The notes: generated by a model from the letters alone, not told the origin. Shown: positions 28,696 to 37,052, counted from the first letter of the stretch. The stretch: 64,000 bases of DNA from Bacillus glycinifermentans (GCF_001042475.2 NZ_LECW02000022.1:162329-226328); one strand, 5' to 3'. Numbers and translations: made by a program.

Positions 28696-29472
28696 ATGAA
28701 TGTATCACTTGAAGGCCGTAATATAGTCGTCATGGGTGTTGCGAATAAACGAAGCATCGCTTGGGGAATCGCCCGTTCTCTTCACAATGCCGGTGCAAGG
28801 CTGATTTTTACATACGCCGGAGAGCGGCTTGAAAAATCGGTCAGGGAATTGGCTGATTCTTTGGAACGGAACGACTCAATCGTTCTGCCTTGCGATGTCA
28901 CAAACGATCAGGAAATCGAAGAGTGTTTTGCCAAAATCAAAGACGAAGTCCAAGTGATTCATGGAATTGCACACTGCATCGCATTTGCGAACAAAGAAGA
29001 GCTTACAGGAGAATATTTGAACACAAACCGTGAAGGCTTCCTTCTCGCTCACAATATCAGCTCATATTCGCTGACAGCGGTCGCTAAAGCCGCGCGCGGC
29101 ATTATGACCGAAGGCGGAAGCATTGTCACGCTTACGTATCTTGGGGGAGAGCGCGTCGTTTCAAATTACAACGTCATGGGCGTCGCAAAAGCTTCCCTTG
29201 ATGCGAGCGTGAAATACTTGGCAAGCGATCTCGGAAAAGAAGGAATCCGCGTTAACAGCATTTCTGCGGGACCGATCCGGACGCTGTCTGCAAAAGGAAT
29301 CAGCGATTTCAATTCGATCCTGAAAGAAATCGAGGAGCGAGCTCCGCTTCGCCGCACGACTACTCCGGAGGAAGTCGGCGACACAGCTTTATTCTTATTC
29401 AGCGACCTTTCCCGCGGAATGACAGGCGAGAACCTGCATGTTGATTCCGGCTACCATATTATCGCCCGATAA
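28696..29472 (+). CDS. fabI: Enoyl-[acyl-carrier-protein] reductase FabI
   Basis: Catalyses the last reduction of each fatty-acid elongation round with NAD(P)H. 258 residues, SDR fold. GVANKRSIAWGIARSL (about 14-29) is the cofactor loop, and the FabI-type catalytic spacing Y-x6-K is YNVMGVAK near residue 157. The C-terminal DSGYHIIAR is family-typical. It is monocistronic, with RBS AGGAGG and a FapR-type operator upstream. Triclosan-class inhibitors act on this family. Confidence 0.96.
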   Translation: MNVSLEGRNIVVMGVANKRSIAWGIARSLHNAGARLIFTYAGERLEKSVRELADSLERNDSIVLPCDVTNDQEIEECFAKIKDEVQVIHGIAHCIAFANKEELTGEYLNTNREGFLLAHNISSYSLTAVAKAARGIMTEGGSIVTLTYLGGERVVSNYNVMGVAKASLDASVKYLASDLGKEGIRVNSISAGPIRTLSAKGISDFNSILKEIEERAPLRRTTTPEEVGDTALFLFSDLSRGMTGENLHVDSGYHIIAR

Positions 29473-29481
29473 AAAACGTAT

Positions 29482-29515
29482 GAAAAAGCGATCCGTTTCA
29501 AGGATTGCTTTTTCT
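29482..29515 (+). terminator. fabI terminator
   Basis: GAAAAAGCGATCC/GGATTGCTTTTTC stem, then T-rich. Confidence 0.7.
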
Positions 29516-29578
29516 TTTCTTCTGATTTTCCCTCCTCCGTCATATAGATATACCATGAACGGATCGGAGGGATAAAAG

Positions 29579-30058
29579 ATGCCTAATAAGAAACACGATG
29601 CAGAGCAAAAGCCGCTCATGTATATTGTACAGCCCGATTATGCTGCGGCTGAAGCAAACATGCAGGACATCCTCATCAAAAGAAAAAAACCGCTAAAACA
29701 ACGCGCTTCTGAAGATAAGGCAAAGCAAAAGGAAGAACAGCCGGAAGCGCAGAGCCAGCAGGAAAAAGAGATTCCTGAAGCGGTTCGTAACAAGGAAGCG
29801 GACAGACCGTCCAAAGGAATAAAGCCGATTAAGAAGCCGCTCAGTAAAATGACGATTATCGAAAAAATCAATTTTTTAACAAGTCTCCCGGGAAATATGC
29901 CGAAAACGCTGTGCCTTATTGAAGCAAACGGAAAAACGTACAGAGGAACGCTCATCGCAAAAAAAGGCGAGTCCGTCTTCGTCCGGACTTCAAGCAAGGG
30001 CGAGCCGGCTGAACTTGCGATCGACAGCATCACTTCGCTGCACCCGCTCGGCTTTTAA
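29579..30058 (+). CDS. cotO: Spore coat morphogenetic protein CotO (YjbX)
   Basis: A late coat/outer-coat assembly protein. 159 residues: a short conserved start (PLMYIVQPDYAAAEANMQDI), a Lys/Glu/Gln-rich disordered middle (about 40-85) and a conserved C-terminal domain from KMTIIEKINFLTSLP to ITSLHPLGF. It sits next to the cotVWXYZ cluster as in B. subtilis. A CATATAGATA sequence at about 29542-29551 could be part of a sigma-K promoter but the match is imperfect. Confidence 0.88.
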   Translation: MPNKKHDAEQKPLMYIVQPDYAAAEANMQDILIKRKKPLKQRASEDKAKQKEEQPEAQSQQEKEIPEAVRNKEADRPSKGIKPIKKPLSKMTIIEKINFLTSLPGNMPKTLCLIEANGKTYRGTLIAKKGESVFVRTSSKGEPAELAIDSITSLHPLGF

Positions 30059-30064
30059 TACCGA

Positions 30065-30093
30065 CAAAAAAAGTCCCGTTTTAGGGACTTTTA
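30065..30093. terminator. Shared terminator of cotO and cotZ
   Basis: AAAAGTCCC/GGGACTTTT around GTTTTA, between convergent genes. Confidence 0.85.
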
Positions 30094-30543
30094 GTTTGTG
30101 CGGTTGATTAATTTTGGATTTAAACATTCGATTGCACAGAAGCATTCCAGATCTACTTCAATACAGAAATTTGTTTTTTCCAAACGGAACACATCGCATA
30201 TTTTGTCTTTATCATCCGTGAAATCGAGGATGCGCCGATTTTCGTCAAAGGCGATCAACAGCCTTAGCGTCGCGCAGCCGTCATGAACGTTTTCAACTCT
30301 GAAAAAAATGGTGCTAAAGCAAGGGCCTGCTTGAAGTTCCCCAATGTTTCCAAAAGCGACGAACGGCTTTGATTTAGACGTAAATATAATAAACGGAATG
30401 GTGTCGCCGAGATTGCGCGTAGGAGAAAGCAGATTGCCGAAGCAGCTTGTCGAGCAGCTTCCTTCCTCTTCAATGGCGTTCTGCAGCTCATGAATGCTTT
30501 CAACTGCCTCCAATACGCAATTTTCGCCTGAAATGATCGTCAT
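30091..30543 (-). CDS. cotZ: Spore crust/insoluble coat protein CotZ
   Basis: A cysteine-rich protein that nucleates the outermost spore crust. ATG 30543 with AGGAGGG upstream gives 150 aa; the frame extends 11 codons further but without an RBS. The pattern [65 protein letters not shown] is the CotY/CotZ family. Its paralogue cotY lies just upstream. Many Cys residues suggest disulfide cross-linking. Confidence 0.95.
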   Translation of the reverse strand: MTIISGENCVLEAVESIHELQNAIEEEGSCSTSCFGNLLSPTRNLGDTIPFIIFTSKSKPFVAFGNIGELQAGPCFSTIFFRVENVHDGCATLRLLIAFDENRRILDFTDDKDKICDVFRLEKTNFCIEVDLECFCAIECLNPKLINRTN

Positions 30544-30610
30544 GTTTAAGATCCCTCCTATATCAGGAATTTTCATTTCGTTTCAAAACGGGCCGGACTC
30601 TTCTATTGGT

Positions 30611-30640
30611 AAAAGGAGCTGCCGAGAGCCGGCAGCTTTC
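30611..30640 (-). terminator. Hairpin between cotY and cotZ
   Basis: AGCTGCCG/CGGCAGCT (30617-30637) followed on the minus strand by CCTTTT. A second imperfect hairpin (30647-30693) lies upstream of it. It may attenuate read-through from cotY to cotZ. Confidence 0.55.
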
Positions 30641-30704
30641 GTGAAAGGGGTTTGCACCAAGCCGCTTTCCGGTCATGCGGCTTTCGGTGCACTTCTTGCA
30701 ATGT

Positions 30705-31187
30705 TTATCCGTGATTGTTTTTTTGTTCTGCTGCGCGATCTACTAGATCAGGTGACAGACACTGAATCGCGCAGAAACAAGTCAAGTCAACTTCGATGCA
30801 AAAGTCCGTTTTTTCAAGCCCGAAAAAGTCAGGATCACAAGGGTGGCAAACGCTTAACGTGTCGCCGTTTATGTCCACAGGCCTCAGGATTGAAAGAGTT
30901 GCGCAGCAATCTTTTAAACTTTCTGCCCGGAAGAAAATAGATTCAAAGCACTGCATATCATCTGAAAATCCCCCGACATTTCCAAAAGTCGAAAACAGCC
31001 CGCCCTTTTTGTCATAAATAAGGAACGGAATCGTGTCTTTTCCGGAAACAGTCGGATTCAGCAGGTTGCCGAAGCAACTTGTCGAGCATGCCGCTGTTTC
31101 TTCGACTGCTTCCTGCTCTTCAATAATCTGCTCAACCGCTTCACAAACACAATTTTCATGCCGGCCATGGTTTTTTCCGCAGCTCAT
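30705..31187 (-). CDS. cotY: Spore crust protein CotY
   Basis: Main cysteine-rich crust component that self-assembles into sheets in B. subtilis. ATG 31187 with AAGGAG upstream gives 160 aa beginning [15 protein letters not shown], rich in Cys and His. It shares with CotZ the blocks [13 protein letters not shown] and [28 protein letters not shown]. The longer open frame to 31235 lacks an RBS. Likely first gene of a cotYZ unit with a sigma-K promoter. Confidence 0.95.
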   Translation of the reverse strand: MSCGKNHGRHENCVCEAVEQIIEEQEAVEETAACSTSCFGNLLNPTVSGKDTIPFLIYDKKGGLFSTFGNVGGFSDDMQCFESIFFRAESLKDCCATLSILRPVDINGDTLSVCHPCDPDFFGLEKTDFCIEVDLTCFCAIQCLSPDLVDRAAEQKNNHG

Positions 31188-31232
31188 GGATTTCAGCTCC
31201 TTTATATTAGGATATTTGACTTTAGTCTTTAA

Positions 31233-31260
31233 CAAGATATGTACCCGTACCCTTGTTGGT
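31233..31260 (-). promoter_or_regulatory. Sigma-K type promoter of cotYZ
   Basis: On the minus strand AC (31260-31259), 17 nt, CATATCTTG (31241-31233), close to the sigma-K form AC-N16/17-CATANNNTA with one mismatch. GerE sites are expected but not assigned. Confidence 0.5.
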
Positions 31261-31285
31261 GTGGGTAATCGTCTATAAAAATGAA

Positions 31286-31316
31286 GAAAAGCAGAGCGGG
31301 TTGGCTCTGCTTTTTA
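31286..31316 (-). terminator. cotX terminator
   Basis: AAAAGCAGAGC/GCTCTGCTTTTT, symmetrical, just after the cotX stop. Confidence 0.8.
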
Positions 31317-31318
31317 TA

Positions 31319-31825
31319 TTAGAGAATACCGACAATAAGCGTTGCGATGATAACTGTAAGAGTTTGAACTGCTGTGCTGACCAATGTTGCGACGTCTGTA
31401 TCTTCTGTTGATACCGTAACATCGCGGGAATTGTCGATCACGAGTTTTTGACGATTCGTCTGTTTATTTGCTGTTACTTGTAATAAATCTTGTGAGACAA
31501 GCTCTGCCAATTCAAAGTCATCGATGATTGCGAGAACGACCGTCACGATCGCCGTCTGAATCGCTGTCAGCACTGATGTGACGACTTGAGTATCCTCTGT
31601 AGAGACTCTGATGTCGCAAGAATCTTTAATGATGATGGTTTCATCTGAAAGCTGCTTATTCAGGTTGAGCTGATCCAATTCCTGGTTGATGAAAGCTTCG
31701 TCTTTACCGCATTTGCAATTATAGTCATCACAAATCTGCTTCTTAGGGAATCTCGGATAATACTCGGTTCCCGGATGCTCGCATTCAGGATCAAGCGCTA
31801 CCCAAGAATATGGTCTTGTTTCCAT
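31319..31825 (-). CDS. cotX: Spore coat/crust protein CotX
   Basis: A crust protein of the CotX/CotV family. 168 aa from ATG 31825 (AAGGAGG upstream). The N-terminal third has WVALDPECEHP and the CDDYNCKCGKDEAF cysteine cluster. The rest contains two repeats of a roughly 45-residue unit, each with DSCDIRVSTEDTQVVTSV- or DNSRDVTVSTEDTDVATLV-like sequence followed by a hydrophobic helix, so it is internally duplicated. Confidence 0.95.
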   Translation of the reverse strand: METRPYSWVALDPECEHPGTEYYPRFPKKQICDDYNCKCGKDEAFINQELDQLNLNKQLSDETIIIKDSCDIRVSTEDTQVVTSVLTAIQTAIVTVVLAIIDDFELAELVSQDLLQVTANKQTNRQKLVIDNSRDVTVSTEDTDVATLVSTAVQTLTVIIATLIVGIL

Positions 31826-31850
31826 TTGTTTTCCTCCTTCCATTTACTAT

Positions 31851-31878
31851 TATTAAATGTTTGAAGCTTCGAACTTGT
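31851..31878 (-). promoter_or_regulatory. Sigma-K type promoter of cotX
   Basis: Minus strand AC (31878-31877), 17 nt, CATTTAATA (31859-31851): one mismatch to CATANNNTA. The same CATTTAATA occurs upstream of cotV. Confidence 0.5.
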
Positions 31879-31892
31879 ATATGGCAAATACC

Positions 31893-32249
31893 CTACTCCA
31901 AATCCCCATTTTTTTCTTCATTTTCGCCTTTATTTTCTTGCTGTCTTCTTTGTTTCAGCTTTTCTCGCAATTTATTTTTATTTGAACGGTTTCTTTTTCG
32001 ATTTGCTCGGTCTCCGGAACGCGATGAGGCATCCGGCTGGCTCTTGTTTTGATTTTTCTGCTTTTGCTGTTTAACGACGGCTTCGGACTGTGCTTTTAAG
32101 TCATCGAGCATTTTTAGAATGTTGGCTTTTTCATCCTCAGACAGCGTCCGGACATTATCTTTTGAGACCCCGTGTTTTCTAAGGATATTTGACACCAGCG
32201 TGTTCATTAACGGGTTGACTTCTGATTTTAGTTTTTCCAGATCTGACAA
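31893..32249 (-). CDS. cotW: Spore crust protein CotW
   Basis: A 118-residue protein that partners CotX in crust assembly. The first 55 residues are a conserved helical domain (LKSEVNPLMNTLVSNILRKHGVS), and the remainder is a highly charged, Lys/Arg/Gln/Asn-rich low-complexity tail. RBS GAGGTGAG precedes ATG. Located between cotV and cotX as in B. subtilis. Confidence 0.93.
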   Translation of the reverse strand: MSDLEKLKSEVNPLMNTLVSNILRKHGVSKDNVRTLSEDEKANILKMLDDLKAQSEAVVKQQKQKNQNKSQPDASSRSGDRANRKRNRSNKNKLREKLKQRRQQENKGENEEKNGDLE

Positions 32250-32296
32250 TTCATTCTCACCTCAATTTCTAAAAAATATTAGAAAGAAAGAAGGGG

Positions 32297-32683
32297 TTAA
32301 AGTATGTCAAGTTCTGTTAACAGAGCGATCAGGACGTCGGTCAAGATTTGGATAGAAACTGCGATTTCCACTGAAGAAAGGGTAATGACGATATTTTTGC
32401 TGCCAATTACTTGAATGACCGTTTTTTTTCTGTTTTGCAATTTGTGTACGACAAGAATTTGTTCCGAGATGAGAGCGGCTGTTTCCGGATCTTCGATTGC
32501 CAGCTGCACCGCCAACATAATGATTGTGATCACAATTGCTTGCAGAGAGAGAGCGGCTGTTATGTTTGTCGTGTTTACCGTAACATGTTCCGAATCTACG
32601 ATTTCAATGAGCTGTTCATAATCCCTGGAAATTTCCTCGAATGTTTCCGTATATAGCGCTTCGGCTTTTTCATGAAACGACAT
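32297..32683 (-). CDS. cotV: Spore crust protein CotV
   Basis: 128 residues from ATG 32683 (AAAGGAG upstream). A single CotX-type unit: EIVDSEHVTVNTTNITAALSLQAIVITIIMLAVQLAIED, then a second DSxxVTVxT-like segment (IGSKNIVITLSSVEIAVSIQILTDV). It therefore looks like the CotX repeat without the Cys-rich head. First gene of a cotVW(X) unit. Confidence 0.93.
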   Translation of the reverse strand: MSFHEKAEALYTETFEEISRDYEQLIEIVDSEHVTVNTTNITAALSLQAIVITIIMLAVQLAIEDPETAALISEQILVVHKLQNRKKTVIQVIGSKNIVITLSSVEIAVSIQILTDVLIALLTELDIL

Positions 32684-32793
32684 AACTTTCACTCCTTTCT
32701 TATCTACACTTTATTAAATGCAAATTGGTTCCATAGCGGAATGAGGAAAACATACAAATCCGCACCCAAATTTGCACAGCGGGACGTTCTGTG

Positions 32794-32824
32794 ATTCATG
32801 TTCGCCTCAGGAAGCGCATATATT
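32794..32824 (+). promoter_or_regulatory. Sigma-E type promoter of yjcA
   Basis: ATTCATG (32794-32800), 14 nt, CGCATATATT (32815-32824), a good match to the sigma-E class (CATATTTT-like -10). The gene is divergent from cotV. Confidence 0.5.
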
Positions 32825-32857
32825 AGAAATCAGACGATTTTTAAGAGGGGGAGCCCT

Positions 32858-33211
32858 GTGATACAAAGCTGGTTTTTATTCGTTCTATTTTCACTTGCGG
32901 TGTTTCGGCTGACGCGTCTCATCGTTTTTGACACGATCATGGCTCCATTGCGCGGCTTTTTTCACGATGAGGTTGAAGAAAAAGACGAAAAAACGGGGCA
33001 GATAGAAACGTACATTGTCGTGAAAGGAGAAGGCTTTAGAGCCTGGATCGGCGAGCTGTTAAGCTGCTATTGGTGCACGGGGGTGTGGTGCACGGCGTTT
33101 TTGCTTATTCTGTATGCACTCATCCCGACCGTAGCCGAATGGCTGATCCTGCTCCTTGCCATCGCAGGTTTTGCCGGGGTGCTTGAAACGCTCGTGTCGA
33201 AGTGGCTTTAG
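32858..33211 (+). CDS. yjcA: Sporulation membrane protein YjcA (DUF1360 family)
   Basis: 117 residues from GTG 32858 (GAGGGGGAG upstream). Two or three hydrophobic helices; between them lies LLSCYWCTGVWCTAF, a cysteine-rich membrane motif typical of DUF1360. The loop holds a charged GFFHDEVEEKDEKTGQ stretch. In B. subtilis the gene is sporulation-controlled, consistent with the sigma-E type promoter here. The molecular role is unknown. Confidence 0.88.
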   Translation: MIQSWFLFVLFSLAVFRLTRLIVFDTIMAPLRGFFHDEVEEKDEKTGQIETYIVVKGEGFRAWIGELLSCYWCTGVWCTAFLLILYALIPTVAEWLILLLAIAGFAGVLETLVSKWL

Positions 33212-33234
33212 CTGATTGGGGGTTTATCACAGCA

Positions 33235-33261
33235 ACTTATAAAAAGAAGAGTCATACAATA
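33235..33261 (+). promoter_or_regulatory. Sigma-K promoter upstream of a 40-residue ORF
   Basis: AC (33235-33236), exactly 16 nt, CATACAATA (33253-33261): a perfect AC-N16-CATANNNTA. Confidence 0.6.
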
Positions 33262-33293
33262 GGGATATACGAATGAGAAAGGAAGGAATGGAC

Positions 33294-33416
33294 ATGAGAC
33301 AAGTGAAAAGGCGGCAGCAAGGCCGGACAACGAGTGCTTCCAAAAACAATCAATCTTTCTCAAAAAAAGTGAAGAAAAAAGGCTGCGGATGCGGCAAAAA
33401 GAGAAGTGCCCAATAA
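33294..33416 (+). CDS. 40-residue Lys/Arg-rich protein with CGCG motif
   Basis: ATG 33294 has GGAAGGAAT upstream and gives 40 residues: basic, Ser/Asn/Gln-rich, ending KKKGCGCGKKRSAQ. A perfect sigma-K promoter precedes it and a small hairpin follows (33430-33450, AAGCCGG-AAAAGAT-CCGG type). That points to a mother-cell, late-sporulation product, perhaps a coat peptide cross-linked through its two cysteines. No family recognised. Confidence 0.6.
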   Translation: MRQVKRRQQGRTTSASKNNQSFSKKVKKKGCGCGKKRSAQ

Positions 33417-33505
33417 TTTTTTCAAAAAAAGCCGGAAAAGATCCGGTTTTTTTGTTTCCGATTTTCCTCTTTTCGCATACATAATCATGAGGAGGAGAAT
33501 CCAGA

Positions 33506-33715
33506 GTGAATATGTTTGAACAGCTGATGGAATCGATTCACCGCAAGCATGATCAACATCAGGCGGAACATGATCGGATCATAAAGAAACAGCAGAAGGA
33601 ATTGAATTGTTTTGACCGCAATGCAGAACAGTTTGGAAACCAAATCGAACAGTTCTCAGAACAGGCTGAAACATGGATGGAAGAGGACGGGTGGTTACCG
33701 GGCGTTTTTAAATAA
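33506..33715 (+). CDS. Small helical hypothetical protein, probably sporulation-linked
   Basis: 69 residues from GTG 33506 with GGAGGAG upstream; ATG 33512 is an alternative. Strongly helical, rich in Gln, Glu, His and Asn ([19 protein letters not shown]), ending [13 protein letters not shown]. No membrane segment. A near sigma-K -10 (CATACATAA) lies about 30 nt upstream. It sits among late sporulation genes, but the family is not recognised. Confidence 0.6.
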   Translation: MNMFEQLMESIHRKHDQHQAEHDRIIKKQQKELNCFDRNAEQFGNQIEQFSEQAETWMEEDGWLPGVFK

Positions 33716-33797
33716 TCCACACAAGCCCTATGCATTTATCCAAGCGAAACCTTATCAGCTAACATATGGTGTAGGGAAGAAAAAGGAGGTGCTTTTG

Positions 33798-33947
33798 ATG
33801 GGTTTTTCTTGTGGAAGCTGCTTCGGATTTGGAAGCTGCTATGGCGGTTATGGTTATGGCGGCTATGGCGGTTACGGCTCGACCTTTGTCTTAATCGTCG
33901 TTTTATTCATTCTTCTCATCATTGTCGGGGCTTCTTTTAGGTACTAA
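33798..33947 (+). CDS. YjcZ-family small sporulation membrane protein
   Basis: 49 residues from ATG 33798 behind an ideal AAAGGAGGTG. The first half is Gly/Tyr/Cys-rich ([16 protein letters not shown]), the second a single helix ending [16 protein letters not shown]. This two-part layout is that of YjcZ/SscA-type proteins, which are small spore-coat-assembly or spore proteins. The frame is open upstream but the RBS fixes the start. Confidence 0.82.
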   Translation: MGFSCGSCFGFGSCYGGYGYGGYGGYGSTFVLIVVLFILLIIVGASFRY

Positions 33948-34021
33948 TTTTTGTAAAAGAAGGGAGCGAAGGGTCTTCCGCCCCGCGGCTCTCTTCTTTC
34001 AAAAGAAATGAATGGATAGGC

Positions 34022-34049
34022 ACAGAGCGTTTCCGAAGGACATATGATA
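34022..34049 (+). promoter_or_regulatory. Sigma-K type promoter of spoVIF
   Basis: AC (34022-34023), 17 nt, CATATGATA (34041-34049), an exact CATANNNTA. Confidence 0.6.
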
Positions 34050-34079
34050 GCGTATGACTCCACAAAAGGAGGAAGGAAT

Positions 34080-34337
34080 ATGGACAATCAATTTTTCAAA
34101 AACATTGAAAAGAAAACGGGCGTCAAAATGGCAGATGTGATGCAGCTGGCAAACTCTTTGCAAAACGCCAACTTCAAGGACGAAAAAACGGTTCGCGGCG
34201 TCATTAAACGCGTCGCCCAATTAGCCAACAAACGGGTTCCAAAAGAAATGGAAGATAAAATTGTCAAGTCGATTGTCAGCGGAAAAGAAAAATTGGATTT
34301 CAATACGATCTCAAAAATGATGAACAATAAAAAATAA
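34080..34337 (+). CDS. spoVIF: Late sporulation protein SpoVIF (YjcC)
   Basis: Needed for coat assembly and for GerE-dependent gene expression in B. subtilis. 85 residues from ATG 34080 (AAAAGGAGG upstream). Helical, begins MDNQFFKNIEKKTGVKMADVMQLANSL and ends with KLDFNTISKMMNNKK. Charged and soluble. Position directly beside yjcD agrees with B. subtilis. Confidence 0.9.
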   Translation: MDNQFFKNIEKKTGVKMADVMQLANSLQNANFKDEKTVRGVIKRVAQLANKRVPKEMEDKIVKSIVSGKEKLDFNTISKMMNNKK

Positions 34338-34379
34338 ACACCGCGCCTTCCAATCAAGGAGGGCACGGTGTTTATTTTT
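34332..34379. terminator. Shared terminator of spoVIF and yjcD
   Basis: AAATAAACACCG/CGGTGTTTATTT with an imperfect inner stem; bidirectional between convergent genes. Confidence 0.85.
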
Positions 34380-36657
34380 ATTGGAGAATTACGGCTTTCG
34401 GCTGCCGTTTTTTCAGAATCGGCTGCAAAAACCTTGAGCGGTATGCGGTTCTGCCTCTCCTGACCGATGGAACGCTGATGTACAGGTTTTCTTCAGCTCT
34501 GGTCATCGCGACATAAAGGAGCCTTCTTTCTTCTTCCAAAGCGGACTCGTCTCCTTTTCTAGCCGTTTCCAATGCGAAATCATGGGGAAGCGAACCGTCG
34601 GCCGCTCCTAAAAGGTAGACGGTATTGAATTCAAGGCCTTTTGCGCGGTGAATTGTCAAAAGCTGAACCCCGCTTCCGTCAGGTTTATTTTTTTCAGCCG
34701 CTCTCATATGATCAACATGCGCGAGAAACTCCGGAATCGTCTTGAACCGCTTTGCAGCTGTTTTCAAATCGCGCAGGTCATCTGAGCCTTTTTCAAGCTT
34801 GTTCCCCTCGTTGCCGCGTTTTTTCAGATATTCGGAAAAACCCATCTTTTCCTCGGCAAACGTGATCGCTTCAACAGGTTTCATCGTTTTTAAACCGTGG
34901 AAAAAGGGAACGATTTTTTTGATTTTTTCAAGCTGGAATGATTTGATGCCGGTCAATTTTACAAGCGCCTGAACCATCGTACAGTCCTCTGTGATCGAGA
35001 GCGCCTTGAGCGTATTTAAGGCGGACTGCTTTAAAAAGAGAACGGGCAAAAGCTGTTTGACCGCATCCGGATCGTCTTCATTCTGGCTTAAGTACAAAAA
35101 GCTGAGGATCTGCCTGACGACTCTCCTGCTGTAGAATGACTGAACGCCCTGTTCCGCCGTATAGGGAATCGCTGACTGGTGAAGGCGTTCATAGATGGCG
35201 CGGCCGCCGCTGTTTGTCCGATACAGAACCGCGAAATCCTCCGGTTTTGCGCCCATCTTGATTTTCTCCTGGATGTCGGAGACGACCATGATCGCTTCCT
35301 CTTCTTCATCATATGGGTAAAATAAGAGCGGTTTTTTGGAATCGTCCTTTACGGCTTCCAACCTTTTGGGCCGGCGTTGTTTGTTTCTTTCGACGACTGC
35401 CTCGGCACTTGCGACAATCGGGTGGCTCGATCTGTAGTTCGTCGTCAGGTGAACCGTTTTGGCGTCCGGAAAATCCTTTTCAAAATCAAGAATAAAAGAC
35501 GGACTGCTGCCCCTGAACGCATAAATCGACTGATCATCATCACCGACGCAGGTGATGTTGTTCTCCGGGCTGGCAAGCAGCTTGATGATCTCGTATTGGA
35601 CAGGATTGATATCCTGAAACTCATCGATTAAAATCGCGTGAAACCGCGCTTGATACACTTGCAGCACATCAGGCCGTTCCTTGAACAGCTCATAGCATGC
35701 TGATGCCATATCGTCAAAATCGAATTGGCTGCGGGATTTCTTTTGCTGCTCATAATGCAGGTACAGCCGGTGCACGCGCTTTTCCCATTCGTCCTCAAGC
35801 GGGATGCGCTCTCCGGGCAGATAGGCGTTTTTCCAGTAGCCGATCTGCTGGAGCGCCTGGTCGATTGGAAAATCCTTTTCATCAAGACCTTCTTCGGCAA
35901 GCGCCATTTTGAGGTACTGCTCTTTTTGCCAGTCCCATTTCAGCAGGTGTTCCCCGTTCCATTTCGCCGGGTCGTGATGATAAAGAATTTTATAAAAAAG
36001 GCTGTGGAATGTCCCCGTTACCAGGCGGCTTACGGTCTGCCGCGCCAAGCCGTATTGCGAAGCCATCCGCTCCTTCATTTCCTTCACCGCTTTTGTGGTA
36101 AACGTAACGAGCAGGATAGCTGACGGCGGTACGTCGAAATGTGACATCATATAAGCGGCCCTTGCCGTTAATACGCGTGTCTTCCCGCTTCCTGCGCCGG
36201 CCAGCACGAGAAGGGGACCTTCTTGTGCGGAAACCGCTTCAGACTGTTTTTCATTTAAAGGGACATTCTGAAAAATCGGCTCAGGTTCCGTTTCCGTTTG
36301 CGGAGAAAAGCATTTGTGAACTGCCGCTTCCCGCGGAGGCATCCAAGCATCAGCCGTTTCCCGGACTTTACCGGCGATCGATTTTCCTTTTGGCAGGCGA
36401 AACACGCCGCTTTCCGTGTAGTCCGTTTCTTGTTTCGGCTGCTCATCTCCGCACGCCGCTTCGCATTTGGAAAAGTCTCCGCTGTCCCTGTGAAAAAAAT
36501 GCGGTTCTTCATGAATCGTCAATTTCAAGCGCAGCGGCAGACCGCAATGTTTACATGTGATCTGATCTTTTTTTGCCTCTTCAAAAAGGAATTGAAGGTG
36601 TTCTCTCGAATATGTATGTATATGAATGTCTTTGTTATTCAATCGGGCGCATTTCAA
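34378..36657 (-). CDS. yjcD: UvrD/Rep-type DNA helicase YjcD
   Basis: A superfamily 1A ATP-dependent 3'-5' helicase, probably in DNA repair. Walker A AGAGSGKTRV, motif II DEFQDINPVQ, motif III GDDDQSIYAFRG, motif IV TTNYRSS and the C-terminal RAKGLEFNTVYLLG and VAMTRAEENL blocks are present. The N-terminus carries CKHCGLPLRLK, a zinc-ribbon-like extension. TTG 36657 is chosen because CGGAGGG precedes it; the result, MKCARLNNKDIHIHTYS, is 759 aa, the length I recall for B. subtilis YjcD. Confidence 0.92.
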   Translation of the reverse strand: MKCARLNNKDIHIHTYSREHLQFLFEEAKKDQITCKHCGLPLRLKLTIHEEPHFFHRDSGDFSKCEAACGDEQPKQETDYTESGVFRLPKGKSIAGKVRETADAWMPPREAAVHKCFSPQTETEPEPIFQNVPLNEKQSEAVSAQEGPLLVLAGAGSGKTRVLTARAAYMMSHFDVPPSAILLVTFTTKAVKEMKERMASQYGLARQTVSRLVTGTFHSLFYKILYHHDPAKWNGEHLLKWDWQKEQYLKMALAEEGLDEKDFPIDQALQQIGYWKNAYLPGERIPLEDEWEKRVHRLYLHYEQQKKSRSQFDFDDMASACYELFKERPDVLQVYQARFHAILIDEFQDINPVQYEIIKLLASPENNITCVGDDDQSIYAFRGSSPSFILDFEKDFPDAKTVHLTTNYRSSHPIVASAEAVVERNKQRRPKRLEAVKDDSKKPLLFYPYDEEEEAIMVVSDIQEKIKMGAKPEDFAVLYRTNSGGRAIYERLHQSAIPYTAEQGVQSFYSRRVVRQILSFLYLSQNEDDPDAVKQLLPVLFLKQSALNTLKALSITEDCTMVQALVKLTGIKSFQLEKIKKIVPFFHGLKTMKPVEAITFAEEKMGFSEYLKKRGNEGNKLEKGSDDLRDLKTAAKRFKTIPEFLAHVDHMRAAEKNKPDGSGVQLLTIHRAKGLEFNTVYLLGAADGSLPHDFALETARKGDESALEEERRLLYVAMTRAEENLYISVPSVRRGRTAYRSRFLQPILKKRQPKAVILQ

Positions 36658-36774
36658 AAAGAAGTCCCTCCGGTAATAGGTAGTTGTCTTCTTGTGAGAC
36701 AACGTCTATCATATCAAATGAAAACCATTTAAAACAGTAGATTTTTGGGAATCGGAGCGCAGGGAGGAGATAAG

Positions 36775-37032
36775 ATGGGTTATCTGCCGCCGGTTTATCA
36801 TGATCAGTATACGCAGTACGCCAACCGCAGCGTCAGCCGGAAAGCCGATTATGCATCTATTCAAAAAACGGCTCGGGTGCCGAGCGAGAGGGCTTACCGC
36901 GAAGTGGAAAAAAGAGTCGAAAACGAGGCCTCTGCAGAAAGAAGCATGCAGGAAAAGAAACGGAAAAAAAGGCTGAACCGCCGAATCGCAGACAAGAAAA
37001 AGAGGGGCCGTTATGTAAATGAATCGGTGTGA
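36775..37032 (+). CDS. Small basic conserved protein, function unknown
   Basis: 85 residues from ATG 36775 (GGGAGGAG upstream). It starts MGYLPPVYHDQYTQYANR, a pattern I associate with small uncharacterised Bacillus proteins, and ends in a long Lys/Arg/Glu helix (EKKRKKRLNRRIADKKKRGR). The strongly basic tail could bind nucleic acid or be a coat component. By position it may correspond to B. subtilis yjcE, but I cannot confirm this. Confidence 0.65.
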   Translation: MGYLPPVYHDQYTQYANRSVSRKADYASIQKTARVPSERAYREVEKRVENEASAERSMQEKKRKKRLNRRIADKKKRGRYVNESV

Positions 37033-37052
37033 TGTATGTTCGATTTAAAGCT

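Noticed and set aside
29638..30033. 131-codon hydrophobic ORF antisense to cotO
   Set aside because: Arises from the Lys/Glu/Gln-rich codons of cotO read backwards; no RBS.
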